Of a stretch of DNA of 64,000 nt, positions 55,035 to 63,462 are shown piece after piece. Position 1 is the first letter of the stretch; each line of letters opens with the position of its first letter. Below the pieces are notes generated by a model. It saw nothing but the letters and a program-made list of their open reading frames with translations, was not told the origin of the DNA and made no database searches. The DNA lies in contig NZ_LBHV01000015.1 of NCBI RefSeq assembly GCF_001005825.1, positions 1 to 64,000 of the forward strand, written 5' to 3'. The translations under genes were made by a program, and so were the position numbers. The DNA comes from Rhizobium sp. LC145. Its GTDB lineage: Bacteria; Pseudomonadota; Alphaproteobacteria; Rhizobiales; Rhizobiaceae.

Positions 55035-55781
55035 TCAATGCATGATGCTCGCCAGGAAGTTCTTCGTCCTTGCGTGTCTCGGCGTATCGAAGAACGCTGT
55101 AGGCTTGTCCGCCTCCACGATCTCTCCCGTTTCCATGAAGACGACCCGGTCGGCGACCCGACGCGCAAAACCCATTTCGTGGGTCACCACGATCATCGTC
55201 ATTCCCTCTTCGGCCAGCGCCACCATGGTATCGAGCACCTCCTTCACCATTTCGGGGTCCAGTGCCGATGTCGGTTCGTCGAACAGCATGATCTTCGGCG
55301 TCATGCAGAGCGCCCGGGCTATGGCGACGCGCTGTTGCTGGCCACCCGATAGCTGTCCGGGGAATTTATTGGCCTGTTCGGGAATCCTGACCTTGGTGAG
55401 GAAGTGCATCGCCATTTCCTCAGCCTCTTTCCTCCGCTTGCCTCGGGAAAGGATCTGTGGGAGGGCGCAGTTCTCCCGGACCGTCAGATGCGGGAAGAGG
55501 TTGAAGTGCTGGAAGACCATGCCCACCTCACGCCTGATCGCGTCCAGGTTTTTCAGGCTGTCGTTGAGCGAGATCCCATTGACAGCAATGCTGCCTCCCT
55601 GATGCTCCTCCAGGCGGTTGATGCAGCGTATCAGTGTGGACTTGCCGGAGCCGGATGGCCCACAGACCACGATCCGTTCTCCTGGAGCAACGCTGAGATC
55701 GATATTCTTCAGAACCTGGAAGTTCCCGTACCACTTATCGAGGCCCGAGATTTCGATTGCGCATGACGGATGGTCGGTCAT
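55035..55781 (-). CDS. aapP: Polar amino-acid ABC transporter ATP-binding protein (AapP/GlnQ-like)
   Basis: 248 residues. Walker A GPSGSGKST, FQHFNLFPHLTV, signature LSGGQQQRVAIARAL, Walker B MLFDEPTSALDPEMV and VTHEMGFA are all canonical for the amino-acid importer ATPases. The ATG at 55781 overlaps the permease gene by 4 bases; the longer open frame upstream is antisense-like. It powers the AapQM-like permease in the same operon. Confidence 0.93.
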   Translation of the reverse strand: MTDHPSCAIEISGLDKWYGNFQVLKNIDLSVAPGERIVVCGPSGSGKSTLIRCINRLEEHQGGSIAVNGISLNDSLKNLDAIRREVGMVFQHFNLFPHLTVRENCALPQILSRGKRRKEAEEMAMHFLTKVRIPEQANKFPGQLSGGQQQRVAIARALCMTPKIMLFDEPTSALDPEMVKEVLDTMVALAEEGMTMIVVTHEMGFARRVADRVVFMETGEIVEADKPTAFFDTPRHARTKNFLASIMH

Positions 55782-56875
55782 CGGTAGCTCCTTGCCTGAA
55801 CGCGGCTCTCGAGCCAGCGGGCGTAGTTGGATATGCCGAAGCAGATCAGGAAGTAGATCATGGCGACGAAGACGTAGCTTTCGACATAGGGCGAGGGCCA
55901 GGCGGGGTCGGTTGCCGCTACCCGGCTGGCGCTCAGCATGTCGAAGACGCCGACGATCAGCACCAGGCTGGTGTTCTTGACCATGACGATCGCCGTATTC
56001 GTCAGGGGCGGGATGACCTTCTGAAGCGCCTGCGGCAGGACAATGTGCCAAACCGCCTTCCAGGAGGGGATGCCGAGGGCTCTCGCCGCCTCGATCTGGC
56101 CCGCAGGCACGCCCTGCAGGCCGCCGCGAATGACCTCGGCGAGATATGCAGCCGCGAACACCGTGAGCGCCGCGAGCGTCCGCCCGAGCTTGTCGATGGA
56201 CCATCCGGCGGGAAGCAGCAGAGGCAACAGGATCGATGCCACGAATAAGAGACCGACCAGCGGAAGGCCGCGAACGAGCTCGATTGTGATGACCGAAAGC
56301 AGGCGTGGAACCGGCAGGACTGACCGTCTGCCCAGAGCAAGGAAGACGGCGAACGGGAAGCCGAGGCCAAGGGACAGGAGGGCCAGCAGCAATGTGACGG
56401 GAAGGCCGCCCCAGTTCGAGGTGGAGACGGCGGTCATTCCGAATACGCCGCCCCACATCAGGACGAGCATGGCGGCGACAGCGACGACCCACGCATAGAC
56501 GAGCCGCGTGCCCCAGAGCCTTGGCGACAGAGAGGCAAGGATCATTGCCAGGACCAGTCCCATCACCAGGAGAGGGCGCCATTGCTCCTGCGGAGGGTAG
56601 ACGCCGAAGATGATGAAGCGGAACTTGGCGGCTATATATGCCCAGCAGGCTCCGCCTTCGCGGCATGCGGAGGGATCGTCGGTCGTCCAGACCGCATCGA
56701 ACACGGCCCAGTTGACGGCCGGGATCATCGAGATCAGTAGGGCTGCGGTAAGCACGGTCAGGCAGGATGCGGCGAAGTCGCCGAAGAACAGCCGGATAAG
56801 CGACCTGCGGGACGGCCTGGGCGGGCCTGGCGACTCGATGTGGCCGATGGGTGGGTTCATGTCGATAGCGGTCAT
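55778..56875 (-). CDS. aapM: Polar amino-acid ABC transporter permease (AapM-like)
   Basis: 365 residues. The long N-terminal region with several helices before the HisM-type domain, and stretches such as GVYPPQEQWRP and WGGLPVTLLLALLSLGLGFP, are distinctive for AapM. The permease motif is AARALGIPSWKAVWHIVLPQALQKVIPPLTN. It forms the inner-membrane channel with the AapQ-like protein. It overlaps both neighbouring genes by 4 bases. Confidence 0.92.
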   Translation of the reverse strand: MTAIDMNPPIGHIESPGPPRPSRRSLIRLFFGDFAASCLTVLTAALLISMIPAVNWAVFDAVWTTDDPSACREGGACWAYIAAKFRFIIFGVYPPQEQWRPLLVMGLVLAMILASLSPRLWGTRLVYAWVVAVAAMLVLMWGGVFGMTAVSTSNWGGLPVTLLLALLSLGLGFPFAVFLALGRRSVLPVPRLLSVITIELVRGLPLVGLLFVASILLPLLLPAGWSIDKLGRTLAALTVFAAAYLAEVIRGGLQGVPAGQIEAARALGIPSWKAVWHIVLPQALQKVIPPLTNTAIVMVKNTSLVLIVGVFDMLSASRVAATDPAWPSPYVESYVFVAMIYFLICFGISNYARWLESRVQARSYR

Positions 56876-58002
56876 CGTGCCTCCACCAGGGCCACGCGGG
56901 CGTTATACCAGTTCATGAAGAGCGATACTGCGATGCTGATGGTCAGGAAGATCCCGAGCAGCAATGCGATGCTCTCGATAGCCTGACCCGTCTGGTTGAT
57001 GACCGTGCCTACGACGAGGCCGAGTTCCGGGTATCCGACGGCGAGCGCAAGTGTCGTGTTCTTGACGGTCGAGAGATATTGGGAGGTCATCGGCCGGATG
57101 ATGATGCGCAGCGCCTGCGGAATGACGACCTTGGTCAGCGTGTGTCGCTCAGACAGCCCGATGGCCCGGCCGGCCTCCCACTGGCCGAGCGGCACGGCGT
57201 CTATGCCGCCCCGGATGATCTCTCCGATGAAGGCGGATGTGTAAATCACGAGGCCGAGCATCAAAGCTGCGAATTCGGGAGATAGCCTGAGCCCGCCCGT
57301 GAAATTGAAGCCCTTCATCTGGGGAGTGTCGAGTTCGAATGAGGGTCGGATGACTGCCGCCAGGGCGACCGCAATCACAATGGCTATCGCAAATCCGATC
57401 CACGTCCGAGCGAACCTGCGGCGGAAGTAAGCGAACAGCGCCAGCACTCCTCCCATCGCACATAGGAAAGCGACGGCGGCGGTATCCAGTTGAAGGGATG
57501 GGATGTAGAAGCCCCGAAGTGAGAGGAACACGCCCGGCAGCGGATTGAAGGCCTGACGGGGAGCCGGCAGGGCGATTGTCGCCAGCGCATACCAGAAGAG
57601 GAGGTGGACGATCAGCGGCATGTTCCGCATCGTCGTCACGAAAACACCCGCCACACCGGATGTCAGAGGATGCTTCGAGCGCCGTGCGAGCCCGACGACG
57701 AGCCCGAGCACAGTCGAGAGAAGGATCGCAAGAATGGAGATCGTGAGCGTATTCCCCAGTCCGGCGACGTAAGCCCAGAGGAATGTATCGGAAGGGTCGT
57801 AGGGCAGCACGCTTTCCGAAATCGGAAAGTTGGCGGGCCGCGACAGGAAGTCAAGGCCTACCCTTATCCCGCGGGCGTGGAGATTGGCGACGGTGTTGCT
57901 GACGAGCCAGGCGAGCAGGGCGGCAAAGCCGCCAAGCAGCAGTACCTGGCCGCCCCAGCTCCTGAACCGTCTGTTGTCCAGAAGAGCCGAGATCATGAGC
58001 AC
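56872..58002 (-). CDS. aapQ: Polar amino-acid ABC transporter permease (AapQ-like)
   Basis: 376 residues. AapQ features include the segment ARGIRVGLDFLSRPANFPISE and YDPSDTFLWAYVAGLGNTL, followed by a periplasmic insertion. The EAA-like loop is EAGRAIGLSERHTLTKVVIPQALRIIIRPMTSQYL. It is the partner of the AapM-like permease. It lies 12 bases after the binding-protein gene. Confidence 0.92.
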   Translation of the reverse strand: MLMISALLDNRRFRSWGGQVLLLGGFAALLAWLVSNTVANLHARGIRVGLDFLSRPANFPISESVLPYDPSDTFLWAYVAGLGNTLTISILAILLSTVLGLVVGLARRSKHPLTSGVAGVFVTTMRNMPLIVHLLFWYALATIALPAPRQAFNPLPGVFLSLRGFYIPSLQLDTAAVAFLCAMGGVLALFAYFRRRFARTWIGFAIAIVIAVALAAVIRPSFELDTPQMKGFNFTGGLRLSPEFAALMLGLVIYTSAFIGEIIRGGIDAVPLGQWEAGRAIGLSERHTLTKVVIPQALRIIIRPMTSQYLSTVKNTTLALAVGYPELGLVVGTVINQTGQAIESIALLLGIFLTISIAVSLFMNWYNARVALVEAR

Positions 58003-58014
58003 CTCCTCCGAAGC

Positions 58015-59031
58015 TTATTGGAAGGCCATCGGGAACATGAGGCCGCCGTCGGAGAACAGGCGGTTCGGGCCGCGCTCGATCTTCAAGGGGCTGTCCTTGC
58101 CGACGTTCCGGTCGAACATCTCGCCGTAGTTTCCGAGCTGCTTGATGATGTTGTAGGCGAACTTGTCCTCAAGGCCGAGCGCCTTGCCGTTGCCGGGCTC
58201 GACGCCGAGGAAACGTTTCACGCGCGGATCGTCGGACTCCGTCATCTGGTCGATATTGGCTTGGGTGATCCCGTATAGCTCGGCATTGAGGAGAGCCTGG
58301 ATCGACCAGTTGACGATATCCAGCCACTGGTCGTCCCCGTGCCGCACAGCGGGCGTGAGCGCATCCATATACTTGGTCGCCGGGAAGATCAGATAGTCGT
58401 CCGGGTTGTTCGACTGGGTAGCGCGCACCGATGCCAGCGCCGAGGCGTCGGTGATGAGCGCGTCGCAGCGTCCCGAGAAGAAAGCCTGGCGTGTCGCCGC
58501 AACATTGTCGAACACGACCGGCTTCAGCTCGAGATTGAGCTTGGTCGATACGTCGTTGACGACGACTTCCGTGGTGGAGCCCGTCTGTACGCAGACCGAT
58601 GCACCTGTCATTTCCTCGACTTTGGTGACGCCGGACGATTTCGCAACCATGAAGCCCGTGAACTCGTAATAATTGGGCGTGGTGAAGTTGATGCCGTTGG
58701 CGTCCCGCTGCAGCGTCCAGGTGAGGGTGCGGGGGAGAATGTCGATCTCGCCCGTTTGAAGCGCGGGGACCCGCTGCTGACCGCTCAAGGGGACGAACTC
58801 GACCTTGTCCTTATCACCGAACACGGCGACGGCGACCGCTCTGCAGGTCTCGACATCGAGACCTCTCCAGTAGCCCTTGTCGTCCGGCGCGCCGAAGCCG
58901 ACCGTCCCCTGGCTGGCGCCGCACACGAGATGTCCGCGGGCCTTGACCTTGTCCAGCGTCGGCCCCGCTTGAGCTGCGTTTGCCGAAAGCAGCATGCCTA
59001 GGGTGATAGTGGCGATTGTCCAGTTCTTCAT
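58015..59031 (-). CDS. aapJ: Polar amino-acid ABC transporter binding protein (AapJ-like)
   Basis: 338 residues with a signal peptide (residues 1-22, cleaved near AQAGP). GHLVCGASQGTVGFGAPDDKGYWRGLDVETCRAVAVAVFGD is close to AapJ, and VQTGSTTEVVVND and the C-terminal GPNRLFSDGGLMFPMAFQ are family-typical. It binds an L-amino acid in the periplasm. The ATG at 59031 follows AAGGGAACG; an upstream open frame is not conserved. It lies about 40 bases after the PLP-enzyme gene. Confidence 0.92.
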   Translation of the reverse strand: MKNWTIATITLGMLLSANAAQAGPTLDKVKARGHLVCGASQGTVGFGAPDDKGYWRGLDVETCRAVAVAVFGDKDKVEFVPLSGQQRVPALQTGEIDILPRTLTWTLQRDANGINFTTPNYYEFTGFMVAKSSGVTKVEEMTGASVCVQTGSTTEVVVNDVSTKLNLELKPVVFDNVAATRQAFFSGRCDALITDASALASVRATQSNNPDDYLIFPATKYMDALTPAVRHGDDQWLDIVNWSIQALLNAELYGITQANIDQMTESDDPRVKRFLGVEPGNGKALGLEDKFAYNIIKQLGNYGEMFDRNVGKDSPLKIERGPNRLFSDGGLMFPMAFQ

Positions 59032-59069
59032 GTTCTTCGTTCCCTTTGTTGTTTTATCGCTAGGGTCAG

Positions 59070-60251
59070 TCAGCCGGTCCTCGCCATCGCAGGTTCTGTC
59101 GCGATGAGGTCGACGATCGGCTCCAGATCGGCCCAAAGGTCGTCCTGGTCCTCAAGGCCGATGCTGATGCGCAGGATGGTTCCCGGATGGGCGTTGCTTT
59201 TGGTTGCGCGCGTGATCGTCATCGGAGCAAGCAAGCTGTGCGTGCCTCCCCAGGAGGCGCCGATCGAGAACACCTTCGCGGCGGTCAACAGATCGGGCAG
59301 CGCCGCCTCGGCGTGCGGAGGGATCACGATGCTGAACACGCCGCTGGACCCGGTGAAGTCGCGCTTCCAGGTTTCGTGGCCTGGTGCGCCGGGCAGAGCC
59401 GGGTGAAGGACCAGATCTTCCGGAACACGATCCGCGATCCTCCTTGCGAAATCGAGAGCAACGCGCCCGGAATGGGCGAGACGGACACCCATCGTCTCCA
59501 TGCCGCGCAATGCGAGAGCGCAGTCGTCCGGAGAAACTCCGAGCCCGATCATCCTCATTGTGGCCTTGAGCCGGCGATGCAGGTCGATGTCCTTGACGGC
59601 GATCGATCCCATCAGGAGATCCGAGTGGCCGCCGAGGTATTTCGTGAGCGCCATCGACGAGAAGTCCATTCCGAAGGCCAGCGGCTTGAAGTGGAGCGGC
59701 GTCGCCCAGGTATTGTCGCAGCCGGTCAGCACGCCTCTTTTTCTGGCGGCGGCGACGATCGCGGGAATGTCCTGGATCTCCATCGTGGTCGATCCCGGCG
59801 ACTCCGTCCAGATGAGCTTCACCGTCTCGTCGATCAAACCGGCGATCGCTCCGCCTATCATCGGATCGTAGATGCGGTAGGAGATGCCGCGGGGCTTCAG
59901 ATAGTTCTCACAGAAACCGGCCACCGGCGGATAGGCGGTATCGGGTATGAGGACGGTGTCGCCCGGCATCAGCACGGACAGGAATACGATCGTGATGGCC
60001 GCCTGACCGGAAGGAACGAGGACCGTGCGCAGGCCCTGCTCCAGCCCGGTGATCGAGGCTTCGAGCGTGCGCGAGGTCGGCGTGCCGTGGAGCCCGTAGG
60101 TATAACCGTCGGGACCGCGCTGGCTTCGCTTGGCATAGGCCTCGGCGCTATCGAACACGATGGTGGAGGCTCGATAGGTCGGGACTGCGAGGCTCGCAAA
60201 GCCTTCATGGGATATATCGGGCCGCTTCACGCAAAGCGTCTTGTCGCGCAT
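59070..60251 (-). CDS. Cystathionine beta-lyase-like PLP enzyme (trans-sulfuration family)
   Basis: 393 residues of the Cys/Met metabolism PLP family. The Tyr of YTYGLHGTPTSRTLE (residues 50-64) contacts the phosphate, SGQAAI lies near 81-86, CDNTWATPLHFKPL has the PLP Asp, and the Schiff-base Lys is near 204 in LTKYLGGHSD. The sequence is like MetC of alphaproteobacteria, which splits cystathionine, cystine or related thioethers to pyruvate, ammonia and a thiol. It heads the operon with the Aap-like importer, so the imported amino acid is probably its substrate. The divergent LysR at 60360 likely regulates it. Confidence 0.88.
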   Translation of the reverse strand: MRDKTLCVKRPDISHEGFASLAVPTYRASTIVFDSAEAYAKRSQRGPDGYTYGLHGTPTSRTLEASITGLEQGLRTVLVPSGQAAITIVFLSVLMPGDTVLIPDTAYPPVAGFCENYLKPRGISYRIYDPMIGGAIAGLIDETVKLIWTESPGSTTMEIQDIPAIVAAARKRGVLTGCDNTWATPLHFKPLAFGMDFSSMALTKYLGGHSDLLMGSIAVKDIDLHRRLKATMRMIGLGVSPDDCALALRGMETMGVRLAHSGRVALDFARRIADRVPEDLVLHPALPGAPGHETWKRDFTGSSGVFSIVIPPHAEAALPDLLTAAKVFSIGASWGGTHSLLAPMTITRATKSNAHPGTILRISIGLEDQDDLWADLEPIVDLIATEPAMARTG

Positions 60252-60359
60252 TGTCTGTCCTTCATTGTCGAATTTTCCCGACTGTACGCGGGGCGGGGGT
60301 AGACAAACAATTGACGAGAACGTCTAAGTCCATGCCAAAAGCTTATAGGATGAGGTTCC

Positions 60360-61244
60360 ATGAACTTCCGGCAGATCGAGGCGTTCCGCGCCGTCATCCT
60401 GAGTGGGACCGTCTCCCGCGCAGCCGAGCTGATGGGTGTGACCCAGCCCAATGTCAGCAGGCTGGTCGGCGAACTTGAGGAGGCTGTCGGCTTTGCGCTC
60501 TTCGACCGGGTCAAGGGCCGGCTGATACCAACTCCCGAGGGGCAGGCGTTCTACCGCGACGTTGACGCGAGTTTTCGGGGGCTCGATCTGCTGCGCTCGT
60601 CGGCTGCGCGGATCAGGGACTTCGGATCGGGACAGATACGGGTGGCGAGCCTCGCAGCCGCGGGGTCGACCATCGTACCGAGAGCCGTGAAGAAGTTCAG
60701 GCAGGCGCATCCCGCAGCCGTCGTGACACTCAACATCATGTCTTCGGCAGCCGTGCGGAATCACGTCGTCGATGGGGAGTTCGATCTTGGACTTGCGGCG
60801 GACGAGGTCGATCTTTCAGGCGTGGAGCACCAGGTGTTCGGCAGTTTCCCCGCGCTCTGCGCCATTCCTCCCGGGCATCCGCTGGCTTCGCGAAAGGTGA
60901 TCCGGCCGGAGGATCTGCACGAGGTCGATTATGTCGCCCTTTCTCCGGAAGACAGGGCGAGACTGCAGTTCGACCGACTGTGCGGTGAAGCCGGTTCGAA
61001 GCCCAATCTGGTGATCGAGACGCCGTTCGCCATCACCGCATGCGCTCTGGCCCTAGAGGGGGTGGGTGTGGCGATCGTCAATCCGCTTGCCGTCGATGGC
61101 TTCGAAGACCGCGGACTTGCCTTGCGGCCGTTGGAGCCTGCGGTCTATTTCAAGAGCTATCTCCTGTTTCGTCCGGACATGCAGAAGGCGAGCCTGGTAC
61201 GGGCCTTCGTCGCGGCGCTGATGGACGCCAGGAATAGCAGGTAA
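60360..61244 (+). CDS. LysR family regulator of the PLP enzyme and Aap-like operon
   Basis: 294 residues. The winged helix has FRQIEAFRAVILSGTVSRAAELMGVTQPNVSRLVGELEEAVGFALFDRVKGRLIPTPEG-like sequence (in part), and the effector domain follows. It is divergent from the PLP enzyme with about 108 bases between. LysR proteins with this opening often regulate amino-acid catabolism and sense the imported compound. ATG 60360 is preceded by GGATGAGG. Confidence 0.88.
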   Translation: MNFRQIEAFRAVILSGTVSRAAELMGVTQPNVSRLVGELEEAVGFALFDRVKGRLIPTPEGQAFYRDVDASFRGLDLLRSSAARIRDFGSGQIRVASLAAAGSTIVPRAVKKFRQAHPAAVVTLNIMSSAAVRNHVVDGEFDLGLAADEVDLSGVEHQVFGSFPALCAIPPGHPLASRKVIRPEDLHEVDYVALSPEDRARLQFDRLCGEAGSKPNLVIETPFAITACALALEGVGVAIVNPLAVDGFEDRGLALRPLEPAVYFKSYLLFRPDMQKASLVRAFVAALMDARNSR

Positions 61245-61456
61245 GCGGCTTGCACACCGCATTACTGGAGACTATGCGTAGGTTCTGACCGCGGGTATCC
61301 GAACAGCTCAATTGGGGCGGGATGTCGTCTCCGGCCAGGATCTGGCACGCGGCCTAACGCGCATCATCTAGGATATAGCGAACCTCGATATGCCATTCGC
61401 TTCGGCGGTCCAGTCCATGCCCGGCAAGCGCTCGGCGCAAGCCAGACCCGCTGTGG

Positions 61457-62350
61457 TCATCGGACTGAGGGATAAAACCTTTTTGCCAACTCCATGAAAC
61501 GCATGGTCGTCGCTGTCCGGTCATCGCTGCGTTTTGCAATCAGCATCTCAGCCATCGGCGATTGGTCTGGTGTGAGCGGCTTGTAGACTACGCCTTCCAG
61601 CTGAAGCTTCATGATGGATCGCGGGAAGAGCGCGATACCGAGGCCACCGGCGACAAGGCCGAGGATTGCATGGAGTTCGTTGACCTCCTGGACGACTTTG
61701 ATTTGCACGCCGGCTTTTTTGAAGTGGGGCTGAAAATTTCCCTCCACATAACGGGCCTTGACGCGACGGGTCGTGATGAGACCCTCCTGAGCCAGGTCGG
61801 CAAGTCGAATCGTTTTCACCGCGGCCAGCCGATGGGCGGCCGCGATCGCGACGACATAAGGCTCACGATGCAGCAGCGAGGTTTCGAAGTCTCCATCGTC
61901 GAAAACAGGGCGCAGCAGTCCGATCTGTATCCGGCCGGCCCGTAATGCCTCCACCTGCTCGGCGGAAATCATTTCGTGCAGGATCAGATTGACGCCGGGA
62001 TAGCGACGCGCAAATTCCGAGGTGAGGGTGGGCAGGACGTTGAGTGCGGCGGCATCGGCAAAGCCGATCGTCAATCGTCCCACATGCCCTTGCGCGGCCC
62101 GTTTCGCCATATCGACTGCCAGCGTCAGCTGCTTCAAAGCGATACTGCCTTCCTCAAGCAGGCTGTTGCCGGCATCGGTCAAGGATACGCGACGGCGCGT
62201 GCGATCGAACAATTGCACATCGAGTTCCTGCTCCAGCTTGGAAATCTGCTGGCTGAGTGCCGATTGCGTTATCCGCAGTCGCTCGGCCGCTCGGATGAAA
62301 TGGAGTTCCTCGGCGAGCACGATAAATGAAGTAAGAAGCCGCTGATCCAT
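61457..62350 (-). CDS. LysR family regulator
   Basis: 297 residues. LTSFIVLAEELHFIRAAERLRITQSALSQQISKLEQELDVQLFDRTRRRVSLT is a textbook LysR winged helix (shown here as overlapping parts: LHFIRAAERL, ALSQQISKLE), close to the BenM/CatM-like group. The effector domain follows. GGAAGATGG precedes the ATG. It is divergent from the TctC-type gene at 62476 with about 125 AT-rich bases between, so it probably controls that gene and the sulfatase. Confidence 0.88.
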   Translation of the reverse strand: MDQRLLTSFIVLAEELHFIRAAERLRITQSALSQQISKLEQELDVQLFDRTRRRVSLTDAGNSLLEEGSIALKQLTLAVDMAKRAAQGHVGRLTIGFADAAALNVLPTLTSEFARRYPGVNLILHEMISAEQVEALRAGRIQIGLLRPVFDDGDFETSLLHREPYVVAIAAAHRLAAVKTIRLADLAQEGLITTRRVKARYVEGNFQPHFKKAGVQIKVVQEVNELHAILGLVAGGLGIALFPRSIMKLQLEGVVYKPLTPDQSPMAEMLIAKRSDDRTATTMRFMELAKRFYPSVR

Positions 62351-62475
62351 CTTCCCTCTTATTAGACTCTCTAATTTCTAAATCAGCAGGAGATAAGGTA
62401 GCTTATATTTTGCGCACTGGCTATTGCCAAGGCGCGCGGTTCTTGAGGAGCACCGCAAAGACCAAGGGAGGCATC

Positions 62476-63447
62476 ATGAAAGCTCTGTTTGCAACTGCAA
62501 TCGCCGCCGCAATCGCGCTGGGAGTTCAGGCACCGACAGCATCAGCACAGGAAAAGTGGCCGGTGAAACCGATCACCTTGATCGTTCCTTTCGCTCCAGG
62601 CGGGAACACGGATCTAATTGCAAGAACGATCGCGCCGAAGCTGAGCGAGAAACTGGGACAATCGGTCGTCGTCGAAAATCAGCCGGGAGCAGGCGGCACG
62701 ATCGCGACGACCGGGCTCAAGTCCGCCGCGCCGGATGGCTATACCATGGCGATCGGCGACATCAGCACGCATGCGATCAGTCCGCATGTCTACAAGAATC
62801 TCACCTATGATCCGATCAAGGATTTTCAGCCGATTATCCAGATCACCTCTGTTCCTCTGCTTCTCGTCGTCAATCCTGAGGTCAACGCCAATACGGTCGA
62901 GGAACTGATCGCGCTGGTGAAGAAGGAGCCTGACAGTTTCTCCTATGCATCCTCCGGAAACGGGTCCCCGCAGCATTTGGCTTTCGAATATTTCAAGAGC
63001 CTGGCCGGCATCAACCCGGTTCATATCCCCTATAACGGCTCGGCGCCCGCGCTGACGGACGTCATTGCCGGTCATGTCCAGATGATGATCGATGGGACTG
63101 CCGTTCCTCATGTGAAGAATGGTGCACTTCGCGCACTTGCCGTAACGGGCGCTGAGCGGTCACAGGCCCTGCCGGATATACCCACCATGGCCGAGGCAAG
63201 CGTCAAGGACTATGTCTTTGCCTCCTGGCACGGGGTGTTTTATCCGGCCGGCGTGCCGGCGGAGATCGTCAACCGCGTGAATGAAGCGCTCGACGAGGCG
63301 ATCAAGCAGGACGATGTGAAGAACCGGTTCGCCGAGCTCAACATCGGCATCGCAGGTGGTTCGCCCCAGCAGTTCGCTGACTTCATAGCCACCGAAAACG
63401 ACAAGATGAAACAGCTCGTTGAAGCCTCCGGCGCGACGAAAGACTGA
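62476..63447 (+). CDS. TctC/Bug family periplasmic binding protein
   Basis: 323 residues with a signal peptide (residues 1-25, cleaved at TASAQ). KPITLIVPFAPGGNTDLIARTIAPKL and VVENQPGAGGTIATTGLKSAAPDGYT are the Bug signature. The ATG at 62476 follows GGGAGG. It is not accompanied by tctA or tctB within the window, so it is either an orphan binding or sensor protein or its partners lie downstream. A sulfatase gene starts 15 bases after it. Confidence 0.9.
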   Translation: MKALFATAIAAAIALGVQAPTASAQEKWPVKPITLIVPFAPGGNTDLIARTIAPKLSEKLGQSVVVENQPGAGGTIATTGLKSAAPDGYTMAIGDISTHAISPHVYKNLTYDPIKDFQPIIQITSVPLLLVVNPEVNANTVEELIALVKKEPDSFSYASSGNGSPQHLAFEYFKSLAGINPVHIPYNGSAPALTDVIAGHVQMMIDGTAVPHVKNGALRALAVTGAERSQALPDIPTMAEASVKDYVFASWHGVFYPAGVPAEIVNRVNEALDEAIKQDDVKNRFAELNIGIAGGSPQQFADFIATENDKMKQLVEASGATKD

Positions 63448-63462
63448 CAGGTCTCGGATATC

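Noticed and set aside
61354..61539. Small minus-strand frame between two LysR genes
   Set aside because: It overlaps the 3' end of the LysR gene and has no ribosome site or recognised family; the gap is treated as non-coding.
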